A stretch of DNA of 64,000 nt from DASRVA01 sp050732875 (GTDB lineage: Bacteria > Gemmatimonadota > Gemmatimonadetes > JACCXV01 > JAHWKZ01), in contig JBOHRQ010000002.1 of assembly GCA_050732875.1 (NCBI GenBank), positions 1 through 64,000 on the forward strand. The letters are read 5' to 3'. The notes beneath the pieces were generated by a model. The model ran no database searches. It saw only the letters and a list, made by a program, of their open reading frames with translations, and was not told the origin of the DNA. Shown here in pieces: positions 52,999 through 60,783 of the stretch (positions are counted from its first letter, which is position 1; each line of letters starts with the position of its first letter). Both the position numbers and the translations under genes were made by a program.

Positions 52999-54364
52999 CG
53001 ACCACCTCGACCTCGAGATGGGGCTCGATCTCGGTGCGGTCGACCAGCGCCGGCCAGTAGGCGACCACCTCCTGGACGCGCGGGCGGCCGCCGGCGAAGC
53101 CGGTGACGCTGGGGGGGCCGCTCAGGACGAGCGGAGCGATCTCGCGGGTGAAGCGCTCGACGGCCGCCCGGTCGGCGGCCTTGACCGCGACCCTGAGCTC
53201 GACCTCGGCGAGATCCTCGGGCGGCGGCCCGGCGAGCGGCCCGTGGGTGGCGTTCCAGCCCACGTACTCGGTGCGGATCTCGTCGAAGGCGAGGCCCAGG
53301 CGGACGAGCCGCTCCCGGAGCACGCGGTCGGCCGCCTGCGCCTTCTTCACCGCGTCCGGCCACGCGTAGACCAGGCTCCCCACCGCCTTGTAGCCGGCCG
53401 AGTACGCGATCGAGACCTTGAGCATGCCGGTCCGCGGCCGGCCCCGGATACCCGACACCCGGACCCGATCGGGACCGTCCACCTCCAGGCGGATCGTGGT
53501 GAAGTCGGCGATACCGTCGGGGGTGATGTACTCGCCGGGATTCCCCATCTCGTAGACGATCTGCTCCTTGACGACCGCCGGGGCGACCCGCCCCCCCGTC
53601 CCCGCGTGCTTGGTCACCACGAACGGCCCCTCCGGCGACGCCTCGATGATCGGGTAACCCACATCCGCGAGGTCGGGAATCGTCTCCCAGTCGACCAGGC
53701 AGTTGCCGCCCGTGGTCTGGGCGCCGCACTCGTTGATGTGGCCGGCCACGATCCCGTGCGCGATCCGGTTCCAGTCGTCGTTCGCCCACTCGAAGGCGTG
53801 GATCATGGGTGCGTAGGTGAGGGCGGTGTCGGTCGAGCGGCCAGTCACGATCACGTCGGCGCCCCGCCGGAGCGCCTCGACGATCGGTTCCGCGCCGATG
53901 TAGGCGTTGGCGCTCTCGACCCGGTCGAGCACCTCGGTCAGCGACCGCCCGTCGTCCAGGTTGGCGAGCTCGTGCCCGCGGTCGATCAGATCGGGAAGGC
54001 GCTCCAGGATGTCGTCACCCGTCACCGTGCCGATCTTCACCCGCCCCGCGACCCCGGCCTCGCGAGCGGCCTCGACCAGCCCCGCCCGGCAGGCCTCGAT
54101 GTTGACGCCCCCGGCGTTCGAGATCACGCGGATCCCCTTCTCCACCACGTCCGGGAAGATCTCCCGAAGCAACGGCACGAAGTCGCGGGCGTAGCCCTGC
54201 GCCGGGTCGCGCGAGCGCTGCTTCTGCAGGATCGACATCGTCACCTCGGCCAGGTAGTCGAGCATGAGGACGTCGATGGGACCGCGGCGGACCTGCTCGA
54301 CCGGGGCGTCCAGGCGGTCGCCCCAGAAGCCCTGGCCACAGGCGATCCGAAGCTTCCGGCCCAC
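52991..54364 (-). CDS. atuA: AtuA-family (DUF1446) protein
   Basis: A 457-residue protein of the acyclic terpene utilisation AtuA family (DUF1446). Conserved blocks are RIACGQGFWGDRLDAPVE, LMLDYLAEVTMSILQKQ, VISNAGGVNIEACR, VTGRSTDTALT, GGNCLVDW and FVVTKHAGTGGRV. The C-terminal ferredoxin-fold domain is absent and is encoded separately at 48737-49090. AtuA is needed for citronellol/geranyl catabolism in Pseudomonas but its reaction is unresolved. Start is GTG. Confidence 0.88.
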   Translation of the reverse strand: MGRKLRIACGQGFWGDRLDAPVEQVRRGPIDVLMLDYLAEVTMSILQKQRSRDPAQGYARDFVPLLREIFPDVVEKGIRVISNAGGVNIEACRAGLVEAAREAGVAGRVKIGTVTGDDILERLPDLIDRGHELANLDDGRSLTEVLDRVESANAYIGAEPIVEALRRGADVIVTGRSTDTALTYAPMIHAFEWANDDWNRIAHGIVAGHINECGAQTTGGNCLVDWETIPDLADVGYPIIEASPEGPFVVTKHAGTGGRVAPAVVKEQIVYEMGNPGEYITPDGIADFTTIRLEVDGPDRVRVSGIRGRPRTGMLKVSIAYSAGYKAVGSLVYAWPDAVKKAQAADRVLRERLVRLGLAFDEIRTEYVGWNATHGPLAGPPPEDLAEVELRVAVKAADRAAVERFTREIAPLVLSGPPSVTGFAGGRPRVQEVVAYWPALVDRTEIEPHLEVEVVDA

Positions 54365-54365
54365 G

Positions 54366-54527
54366 CTATCGGGGCGCTTCGGACAGCGAGTCGGCGGCGG
54401 CGGGCGGGTCCGTCGCCCACGGTCCCTTCCGGAACTGGGGCCGCGGCCAGAAGAACCCGCCCACCACCACGGCGAAGAGCGTGATCAGCAGGACGACGAT
54501 CAGGACGATCCAGCCCGTCCGCCCCAT
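54366..54527 (-). CDS. small single-pass membrane protein
   Basis: A 53-residue protein with one transmembrane helix (WIVLIVVLLITLFAVVVGGFFW) and a Pro/Asp/Ser tail. It starts at the second of two ATG codons (54527), with GGAGG 4 bases upstream, overlapping the cyclase stop, and ends 1 base before atuA. Its place suggests co-translation with both; no family is recognised. Confidence 0.55.
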   Translation of the reverse strand: MGRTGWIVLIVVLLITLFAVVVGGFFWPRPQFRKGPWATDPPAAADSLSEAPR

Positions 54528-56512
54528 CATACCTCCCGGTCCGGGGCGGCGGCGGTCGGTTCCGGAGCGATGGCGGGTCTCACGTGATCCAGCCCCAGGC
54601 GCTTCAGGAGGTCCGCGAAGCGCGGGTCGGCGCGGAGCGGGTCGAAGTGCGGGATCACGGCGGTCCGGATCAGGTACCAGTTGCCTTCCTCGAAGGCACG
54701 CTCCAGCTCGGCGAGCGCCTCGTTCAGCCGACCGAACCCGGCCAGCACGGCGGCATCGTAAAAGGCGTCCAGCCCGCCTATGGCGTCGCTGAAACGTCTC
54801 CGGCTCTCGAGGTAGCCTTCGACCCCGCTGGCCGCCATCTCCTCGCGCAGCCGGGCGGCCGCCTCCGCCTGCGAGGGACCGACCTGCCCAAGCTCGGTCA
54901 GCGCCTCGTCGTATCGACCCAGCAACTGATAGAGCTCCATCAGCTTGAAGCGTGCTACGGCAAAGGTCGGATCGAGCTCCAGCGCCTCGCGATAACGTCT
55001 TTCCGCCTCCTCGTACCGCCGCGCGTACACCAGCACGTTGCCGGCCTCGGTCAGGACCGCGAGCGACAGCGGGTCGAGCTCCCGGGCGCGCTCCACCTGC
55101 TCGAACGCCTCGTCGAAGCGTCCCATGCAGGCCAGGTACTCGGCGTACCACTGGCGAGCGGTCGCATCGCCCGGGTTGAGCCCGATCGCCCGGCGGAAGT
55201 CCCGCTCCGCCCCCGGCCAGTCGCGGTCGTAGATCCGCACCTGGGCGCGCGCGGCGTAGCCTTCGGAGACATCCGGATCGAGCTCGATGGCGCGTTCCGC
55301 TTCGGCGAACGCGCGGTCCCGCGCGGTGGGATCTGCGTCTGACCCCCAGTGGAGCTGGAGCACACACGCGCAGGCCCGCCCGGCGTGCGCGCGCGCATAG
55401 CCGGGCTCGGCTTCCGCCGCGTCCTCGAACCAGGATTCCGCCCGGCGCAGGTTGGCGGGGTTCCGGCGGTTCCAGTACCAGAGCCCCTTGAGATAGGCCT
55501 CGTGGGCGGTCTGGCTGATCTTCGGCGTCTCCTGCAGCTGCGCCCGCTCGCGGGGGGTCAGGTGGACCCGGAGCGCCCCGACGATCTGCTCGGCGACATC
55601 GGCCTGGATGGCGAAGATGTCCTCCAGATCGCGGTCGTAGCGCTCGGCCCAGAGGTGCTGGTCTGTCCGGGCGTCGATGAGCTGGGCGGTGATCCGGACG
55701 CGCGCGCCGGCCCGCCGAACGCTGCCTTCCAGAATCGTCGCCACCCCCAGCTCGTCGCCGATCAGGCGCAGGCTCTTGGACGTGCCTTTGTAGCTCATCA
55801 CCGAGGTGCGGCTGATCACCTTGAGGTCTCCGACCCGCGCCAGCGCGGTCAAGATCTCCTCGGTCACCCCATCCGAGAAGTACTCGTTCTCGGGATCGGC
55901 GCTAAGGTTCGCGAACGGCAGGACGGCGATCGAGTGCGGTGGAGCCGGGGCCGCTCGGGTGGCGGGGGCGAAGCCCGGCGACCCGCTGTCGGCAACCGGG
56001 CGGACGGCGAATAGCCGTACCGGCTCGCCAAGCCCTTTCAGTGATCGCTCTCCGAGATCGTCGAACCCGAACTCGGCCCGCTTCCGGAGATAGCGGGCCA
56101 CGTCCTCGCTGCAGACGACCTGGTCCGGTCCCGCGATCGACTGGATGCGGGCCGCCACGTTTACTCCATCACCCAGGACGTCGCCGTCGGGCGTCGTCGC
56201 CAACTCGCCGACGTGCAGCCCCACGCGGACCGGCCGGCTCCCCCGGCCGGCTTCCGCACGCCTTCGAGACAGCTCGACGGGCAGAGCCAGCGCCGAGCGC
56301 ATCCCCTCGTGGACGCTCGCGAACTCGGCCAGGACGGCGTCGCCGACGAACTTCACGATGCGTCCGGCATGACGCTCCACGACCTGGCGGGCGACCGTCT
56401 GCATGTCGTCCACCAGCTCCAGCGCCGCGTCCTCGTCCTCGGCCGCCAGTCGCGTGTAGTCGACGAGGTCGGCGAACCAGACCGCGGCGAGTCGGCGCTG
56501 CGTTTCGCGCAT
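54527..56512 (-). CDS. class III cyclase - TolB-like - TPR protein
   Basis: A 661-residue cytoplasmic protein. The N-terminal cyclase domain (residues 8-170) has FADLVDYT, FVGDAVLAEF with Lys in IVKFVGD, and LGDGVNVAARI, so catalytic residues are present. A TolB-like domain follows (IAVLPFANLSADPENEYFSD to HLTPRERAQ, about 195-345), then TPR repeats to about residue 600. This cyclase-TolB-TPR type is common in rhizobia and other environmental bacteria and differs from the three zinc-ribbon proteins in this window. Confidence 0.9.
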   Translation of the reverse strand: MRETQRRLAAVWFADLVDYTRLAAEDEDAALELVDDMQTVARQVVERHAGRIVKFVGDAVLAEFASVHEGMRSALALPVELSRRRAEAGRGSRPVRVGLHVGELATTPDGDVLGDGVNVAARIQSIAGPDQVVCSEDVARYLRKRAEFGFDDLGERSLKGLGEPVRLFAVRPVADSGSPGFAPATRAAPAPPHSIAVLPFANLSADPENEYFSDGVTEEILTALARVGDLKVISRTSVMSYKGTSKSLRLIGDELGVATILEGSVRRAGARVRITAQLIDARTDQHLWAERYDRDLEDIFAIQADVAEQIVGALRVHLTPRERAQLQETPKISQTAHEAYLKGLWYWNRRNPANLRRAESWFEDAAEAEPGYARAHAGRACACVLQLHWGSDADPTARDRAFAEAERAIELDPDVSEGYAARAQVRIYDRDWPGAERDFRRAIGLNPGDATARQWYAEYLACMGRFDEAFEQVERARELDPLSLAVLTEAGNVLVYARRYEEAERRYREALELDPTFAVARFKLMELYQLLGRYDEALTELGQVGPSQAEAAARLREEMAASGVEGYLESRRRFSDAIGGLDAFYDAAVLAGFGRLNEALAELERAFEEGNWYLIRTAVIPHFDPLRADPRFADLLKRLGLDHVRPAIAPEPTAAAPDREV

Positions 56513-56665
56513 GGCGACAGATTCTAGGGATCCAGGCCGGGGGGCACCAATGCCAGCGCCCGAGTTGGGTTTGACGGCCAGATGGGCACGTCACTACTCT
56601 CATCGTCAAAGGCATCTCCACCGATCGGGTCCTGTTTTCTACTACCGCCAACCCAGGAGGTCAGC

Positions 56666-57121
56666 GTGATCCCACGGCTGCCATTGCCCGCGCCCTCGCA
56701 GGCGCTCTCTGTTTCCCTTCTCATCGCTCTTCTTCAGCTCACCGCGGTCGGGCCGGCCAGCGCCCAGCAGGCCGACGAGCCGCCGGTGAACATCGTCTCC
56801 ATCTACCGCATCGCCCCCGGCCAGCATGCCGCGTTCGTCGAATGGATGGCGAATCAGCAGGCCGCGAGCGAGGAGGCCGGGGGGCCGGCTTCCCAGTGGT
56901 ACGTCCACATGAACGGGGACAGCTGGGACTTCCTGATCATTACGCCGGAGACGACCGAAGAGCAGGACCAGGCCATAGACGCCGCGCTGGAAGCCCGGGG
57001 ACTGGCCACCGGGGCGCGGGCGGCCATGGAGATCCGGCAATACGTCGCCTCGCACACCGACACCTTCACGGCAGGACCGATGTCGGCGTCGGAGGTTCTG
57101 GAAGCCGTGCGGCCTCAATAG
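56666..57121 (+). CDS. exported small protein, possible dimeric alpha/beta barrel
   Basis: A 151-residue protein with a signal peptide (ALSVSLLIALLQLTAVGPASAQ). The mature part VNIVSIYRIAPGQHAAFVEW, with later SWDFLIITPET, has the strand-helix pattern of dimeric alpha/beta barrel (ABM-like) proteins. No catalytic residue can be assigned. The GTG at 56666 has AGGAGGT upstream; the earlier in-frame start would add a non-signal N-terminus. Confidence 0.7.
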   Translation: MIPRLPLPAPSQALSVSLLIALLQLTAVGPASAQQADEPPVNIVSIYRIAPGQHAAFVEWMANQQAASEEAGGPASQWYVHMNGDSWDFLIITPETTEEQDQAIDAALEARGLATGARAAMEIRQYVASHTDTFTAGPMSASEVLEAVRPQ

Positions 57122-57169
57122 GCCGGGGCCCGTTAGGGCGGGCCGTCGGAGGCGCGCGCGCCCAGCGGG

Positions 57170-58828
57170 TCAGGAAGGCGGGAGTCCCCCCGGCAGCACG
57201 AACGCCCCCAGGTGCGGCCCGGGGTTGTGGACCGCCGCCCACAGCGCGAACGCCAGCCGGTCGCGGAGGCTCTCGGGCTCGAGCACGGCGTCCACGTAGC
57301 CGCGCGCCGCGGCGTAGCGGGCATCGAGCTGGTGTTCGTAATCGCGGCGAACCTCGTCCATGCGCGCCTCGAGCTCCTCGCCGGGGGGCTCGCCGGCCGC
57401 CTCCCGCCGGTCGAGCTCGGTCCCGAAGATGGCCCGCACGGCGCTCTCCCCCTCCATGACGCCCATGCGGCCGGTCGGCAGCGTGAAGATGAAGTCGGGA
57501 TCGAAGCCCTGCCCGGCCATCGCGTAATAGCCGGCCCCGCTCGCGTGGTTCACGGTGAGCACGAGCTTCGGCACCGTCGCCGTGGCCATGGCTTCGACGA
57601 ACTCGGCCCCGGCCCGGATGATCCCGCTGTGCTCGGCTTCGGGCCCGACCATGAAGCCCGAGACGTCCTGCACGAACAGCATCGGCACGCGGTGGCGGTT
57701 CAGGTTCTCCAGGAAGTACGCGACCTTCTCGGCGGACTCCGTATAGACGATGCCGCCCAGCCGGGGCGGTTTCCCCTCGCGCGGGAACATGCCCCGCGTG
57801 TTGGCGATCACGCCCACCGGAATCCCCTGCAGATGCGCGGTCAGGCAGATCATCTCGGGCGCGCGATCGGCCTGGAAGACGTCCCACTGCCCCTTGTCCA
57901 GCAGGCAGCTCAGAAGCTCCTGCATGTCGTACGGCTGCCGGTGGTTCTCGGGCAGGATGTCATAGAGCTCGGCAGGCTCCCGCCCCGGCACCGTCGTCCA
58001 GTCGTGCGCGACCTGGGGCTGCCGGTAGGGCAGATCGGCGACCAGCTCCCGGATTTTCGCCAGGCACTTCTCGTCATCCTCCACGCGATAGTGAGCAACC
58101 CCGCTGATCTCGGTATGGACCCGGGCGCCGCCCAGCTCCTCGGCGTCCACCGTCTGGCCGGTCGCTCCCTTCACCAGATTAGGGCCGCCCAGGCCCATGA
58201 ACGAGGTGCCTTCGACCATCAGGATCACGTCGGACAGAGCCGGCAGATAAGCGCCTCCGGCGATGCACGGTCCCATGACGGCGGCGATCTGGGGGATCCG
58301 CAGATACCGGCGCATGATGGAGTTGTAGTAGAAGATCCGGCTCGCCCCGTACTGACCCGGGAACACGCCGCCCTGATAGGGGAGATTCACGCCGGCCGAG
58401 TCCACCAGGTAGACGATGGGGATCCGGCACCGCATCGCGATCTCCTGGGCGCGCAGGATCTTCCTGATCGTCTCCGGCCACCAGGAGCCGGCCTTGACGG
58501 TGGCGTCGTTGGCGACCACGACCACCGGGCGCTCGGCCACCTGCGCCAGGCCCGTCACCACCCCGGCCGACGGCGCCTCGCCCTCGTACTGGTCCCAGGC
58601 GACCAGGAGACCGACCTCGAGGAAGCGCGTGCCGGAATCGCGGAGCATCTTCACGCGTTCGCGTGCGGTCAGCTTGCCCTGATCGTGCTGACGCTGGATC
58701 CGATCGGAGCCGCCGCCCTGCCGAAGCCGCTCCTCGAGCTCGCGCAGCTCGTGGACCAGACGACGCAGCCGGCCGGGGCCTCCGGATACGGCCCCGCGCC
58801 GGGGTTCGGCGGGCGAGGAATCGTGCAT
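57170..58828 (-). CDS. acyl-CoA carboxyltransferase beta subunit (MCC/geranyl-CoA type)
   Basis: A 552-residue carboxyltransferase of biotin-dependent acyl-CoA carboxylases. HDQGKLTARERVKMLRDSG is the family start, the acyl-CoA side has IVYLVDSAGVNLPYQGGVFP, GGPNLVKGATGQTVDAEELG and GARVHTEISGVAHYRVEDD, and the biotin side contains VSGFMVGPEAEHSGII and NHASGAGYYAMAGQGFDP. The closest match is methylcrotonyl- or geranyl-CoA carboxylase beta, fitting the nearby atuA and hydratase genes. The biotin-carrying alpha subunit is not in this window. Start at ATG 58828. Confidence 0.9.
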   Translation of the reverse strand: MHDSSPAEPRRGAVSGGPGRLRRLVHELRELEERLRQGGGSDRIQRQHDQGKLTARERVKMLRDSGTRFLEVGLLVAWDQYEGEAPSAGVVTGLAQVAERPVVVVANDATVKAGSWWPETIRKILRAQEIAMRCRIPIVYLVDSAGVNLPYQGGVFPGQYGASRIFYYNSIMRRYLRIPQIAAVMGPCIAGGAYLPALSDVILMVEGTSFMGLGGPNLVKGATGQTVDAEELGGARVHTEISGVAHYRVEDDEKCLAKIRELVADLPYRQPQVAHDWTTVPGREPAELYDILPENHRQPYDMQELLSCLLDKGQWDVFQADRAPEMICLTAHLQGIPVGVIANTRGMFPREGKPPRLGGIVYTESAEKVAYFLENLNRHRVPMLFVQDVSGFMVGPEAEHSGIIRAGAEFVEAMATATVPKLVLTVNHASGAGYYAMAGQGFDPDFIFTLPTGRMGVMEGESAVRAIFGTELDRREAAGEPPGEELEARMDEVRRDYEHQLDARYAAARGYVDAVLEPESLRDRLAFALWAAVHNPGPHLGAFVLPGGLPPS

Positions 58829-58960
58829 TGTGGCCAAGATAGAGCCAGACCGCGCCCACGTCCTGCAAGTCGGGGCCGGGATCGCCTTCTCGTACCGACC
58901 GTGGCGAAGGGGGGTCCACTCGGGGGCAGCGTGGCTCTTCTGCCGTTTCGGAGGATTCTG

Positions 58961-58969
58961 TGCTATAAT
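58961..58969 (+). promoter_or_regulatory. extended -10 promoter of a short transcript
   Basis: TGCTATAAT is a perfect extended -10 element (TGnTATAAT). No clear -35 is present, as expected for this promoter type. It is on the forward strand in the 369-base gap between the carboxyltransferase and the next gene. Confidence 0.65.
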
Positions 58970-59022
58970 GCAAGGTACAAGGGGTGCGGAGCGGACAGGA
59001 GACCATGCCGCTCTCACCTCGC

Positions 59023-59075
59023 GCGGGGCTGGCGACGCGCGCGCCCATACATACGAGCGTCGCCCCCCGCTTTTT
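59023..59075 (+). terminator. first terminator of the short transcript
   Basis: The stem GCGGGG-ct-GGCGACGC (59023-59038) pairs with GCGTCGCC-CCCCGC (59057-59070), with a two-base bulge, and is followed by TTTTT. Confidence 0.75.
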
Positions 59076-59081
59076 GCTTTC

Positions 59082-59106
59082 GGGCGCTGAGGATGAGCGC
59101 CCTTTT
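59082..59106 (+). terminator. second, adjacent terminator
   Basis: A perfect stem GGGCGCT (59082-59088) / AGCGCCC (59096-59102) is followed by TTTT, just 7 bases after the first terminator's T-run. Two in tandem suggest that read-through is strongly prevented. Confidence 0.65.
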
Positions 59107-59197
59107 GCGCGTCGCGTGCTTCTGTCGCGTCTCGACACCGCCCAACCTTCAGGTCGACCCGTCCTCCGCGCTGATTCGAGTTTCGGCCGGGAGCCTG

Positions 59198-60136
59198 TCA
59201 GCTCGGGGGGGCGTCTTCCGGGCCCGTGATCTGGTAGCCGGGGGCGGTGGGGGAGACGAACGACGCGGGGTCGAGCTGGGCGTCCTCGAAGAAGCCGGCG
59301 ATCTGGTCGCTGACGCCCTGCGGGGAGGATGCCCGCCGCCTTTCGTTCAGCAGCCGCCAGATGTTCCACTCGTCGTGGCTGCCGAGGCTGAAGTTCACCC
59401 CGCCGCGGACGGTGTAGTAGCGGAAGAACGCGTCCCTTCGCAGCTGCCACTCCTCGCGCTCCCGCCGACCCGCCAGCGGGTTCCCGTCCGCGTCGTGGAA
59501 CGGCGGCTCGAAATACGCCTCGAATTCCCGGTTCATCGTGAGCTTGCGGGCGAAGTACTCCTCGACCCCGGCGGTCAACGTCCGCGACCCGCCCTCGGTG
59601 AAGAAGTCGCGCACGTCGCCCGGCCCCATGAAGTAGAACGCGTCCCATCGCCGACCGATGTTCTCCCGGTCGTCCTCGACCAGGATCCGCGTCCAAATCC
59701 GCATGTAGTCGCCGCCGGTGGGAGGCGAGGTCCGGAAGAGCTCCTCGATGTCGACCTCCAGCCCCGTATCGCGCGCCAGGTCGGCGGCGTGGAGGTGCAT
59801 CAGCCCGGTCCCCTCCTTGGACTCCATCTGATACCGGCCGGGGTTCAGCACCCAGAAGCGGTGGCCCCACCGCTCCATGATCATCCGCGCGATGTGATCG
59901 GCGATCTCGACGTTGGTCGCGAAGTGGCCTCCTCCGCGGCCGCTGAGCGGCGTGCTGAGGAAGACCATGACGTTGTCCTCGGCCCGCGCGCGGGCGATGT
60001 CGCGTTCGAGGAGCGCGATCTGGCGCTCGAAGAGCTCGAACCAGATGCCCGTCTGCCATCGAAAGCGTACGGGGAAGCCCGGAACGGGATACCCGGTCTC
60101 GTAGCCCTGCCCGTCAAGGTCATCGGCATCCGACAT
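59198..60136 (-). CDS. soluble protein, possible deoxyribosyltransferase-like fold
   Basis: A 312-residue protein with no signal peptide. MVFLSTPLSGRGGGHFATNV then WGHRFWVLNPGRYQMES resembles the start of nucleoside 2-deoxyribosyltransferase-like domains (a first strand ending in a small-residue loop, then a PG motif), and DYMRIWTRILVEDD and WDAFYFMGPGDVRDFF are further conserved-looking blocks. I do not recognise a family with certainty. The ATG at 60136 has AAGGAGG 7 bases before it. Confidence 0.7.
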   Translation of the reverse strand: MSDADDLDGQGYETGYPVPGFPVRFRWQTGIWFELFERQIALLERDIARARAEDNVMVFLSTPLSGRGGGHFATNVEIADHIARMIMERWGHRFWVLNPGRYQMESKEGTGLMHLHAADLARDTGLEVDIEELFRTSPPTGGDYMRIWTRILVEDDRENIGRRWDAFYFMGPGDVRDFFTEGGSRTLTAGVEEYFARKLTMNREFEAYFEPPFHDADGNPLAGRREREEWQLRRDAFFRYYTVRGGVNFSLGSHDEWNIWRLLNERRRASSPQGVSDQIAGFFEDAQLDPASFVSPTAPGYQITGPEDAPPS

Positions 60137-60274
60137 GAGCTTCCTCCTTTCGGCGCCTCAGGCTAGGCCGTTATCCGGGAGCTTTCAAGGCGCTCCGGCT
60201 GCCGGACTTCCAAAGGCGTGGTCCTGTCAATCAGCGAACAGACGCCGTAGCCGGCGCCATGGTACATATGGTCC

Positions 60275-60727
60275 GTGGTCTCTCACGCAACATGCCCATC
60301 CACCGGGACCGTGGTTCTCGAAGGGGTCGAGGACCTCTTCGAAGCGTGGGTCGACGCGGTCACGTCCAGGGACTCCGCCAGGGTCGCCCGCCTCCACCTG
60401 CCGAGCGGGATTTTCCAGATCACCCGTATGGGAGCCGTCCGGGGACCCGACTCGATCCGTCGCAGCTGCGCCGAATGGCTGTGCCGGGACGGGTGCGAGC
60501 CCAGCTTCGCGCTCCTCGAGACGCATCTCTACGGCACGGCCGACATCGCGACCGGAAACGGACGGTTCACGCTGTCGTACCGCCCGGGCTCGAACGGAAA
60601 GAACGGTAAGAAGGATACCGGGCGTCTCCTGCTGGTCGCGGAGAAGGACCGCCACCGCTGGGGTCTCCGCTTCAGCGGTCTGTTCAGCGACACCTACATC
60701 GACGAGCTCGCGACCTTCCGCTCGTAG
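60275..60727 (+). CDS. NTF2/SnoaL-like protein
   Basis: A 150-residue protein with the SnoaL/DUF4440 pattern: VEDLFEAWVDAVTSRDSARV, ARLHLPSGIFQ, SIRRSCAEWL and RFTLSYRPG. No signal peptide is visible, so it is probably cytoplasmic. The GTG at 60275 is the first possible start, but the next in-frame GTG about 12 codons later is also credible. It lies 56 bases before the transporter gene on the same strand. Confidence 0.65.
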   Translation: MVSHATCPSTGTVVLEGVEDLFEAWVDAVTSRDSARVARLHLPSGIFQITRMGAVRGPDSIRRSCAEWLCRDGCEPSFALLETHLYGTADIATGNGRFTLSYRPGSNGKNGKKDTGRLLLVAEKDRHRWGLRFSGLFSDTYIDELATFRS

Positions 60728-60783
60728 CGCCCGCTCGTAGCGGGAGGTCGCCCCGCTTCGCGAAGTCCGGCTAGTTTTGACCG

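Larger units (their letters stand above)
58976..59106 (+). ncRNA. candidate short RNA or leader transcript
   Basis: Starting about 7 bases past the extended -10, the transcript would contain a 5' hairpin GAGCGG (58989-58994) / CCGCTC (59008-59013). Its loop holds AGGAG-ACC-ATG, a ribosome site with a start codon. Two intrinsic terminators follow. The forward strand holds no gene before the terminators, so the product is either a small RNA of about 100-130 bases or a short regulated peptide (ATG 59005) whose frame passes through the first terminator. The 5' end is a prediction. Confidence 0.45.

Noticed and set aside
58984..59229. An 81-codon forward frame through the short transcript
   Set aside because: It reads across two strong terminators and overlaps the end of the next reverse gene. 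A peptide from ATG 59005 cannot be excluded, but the long form is not supported.
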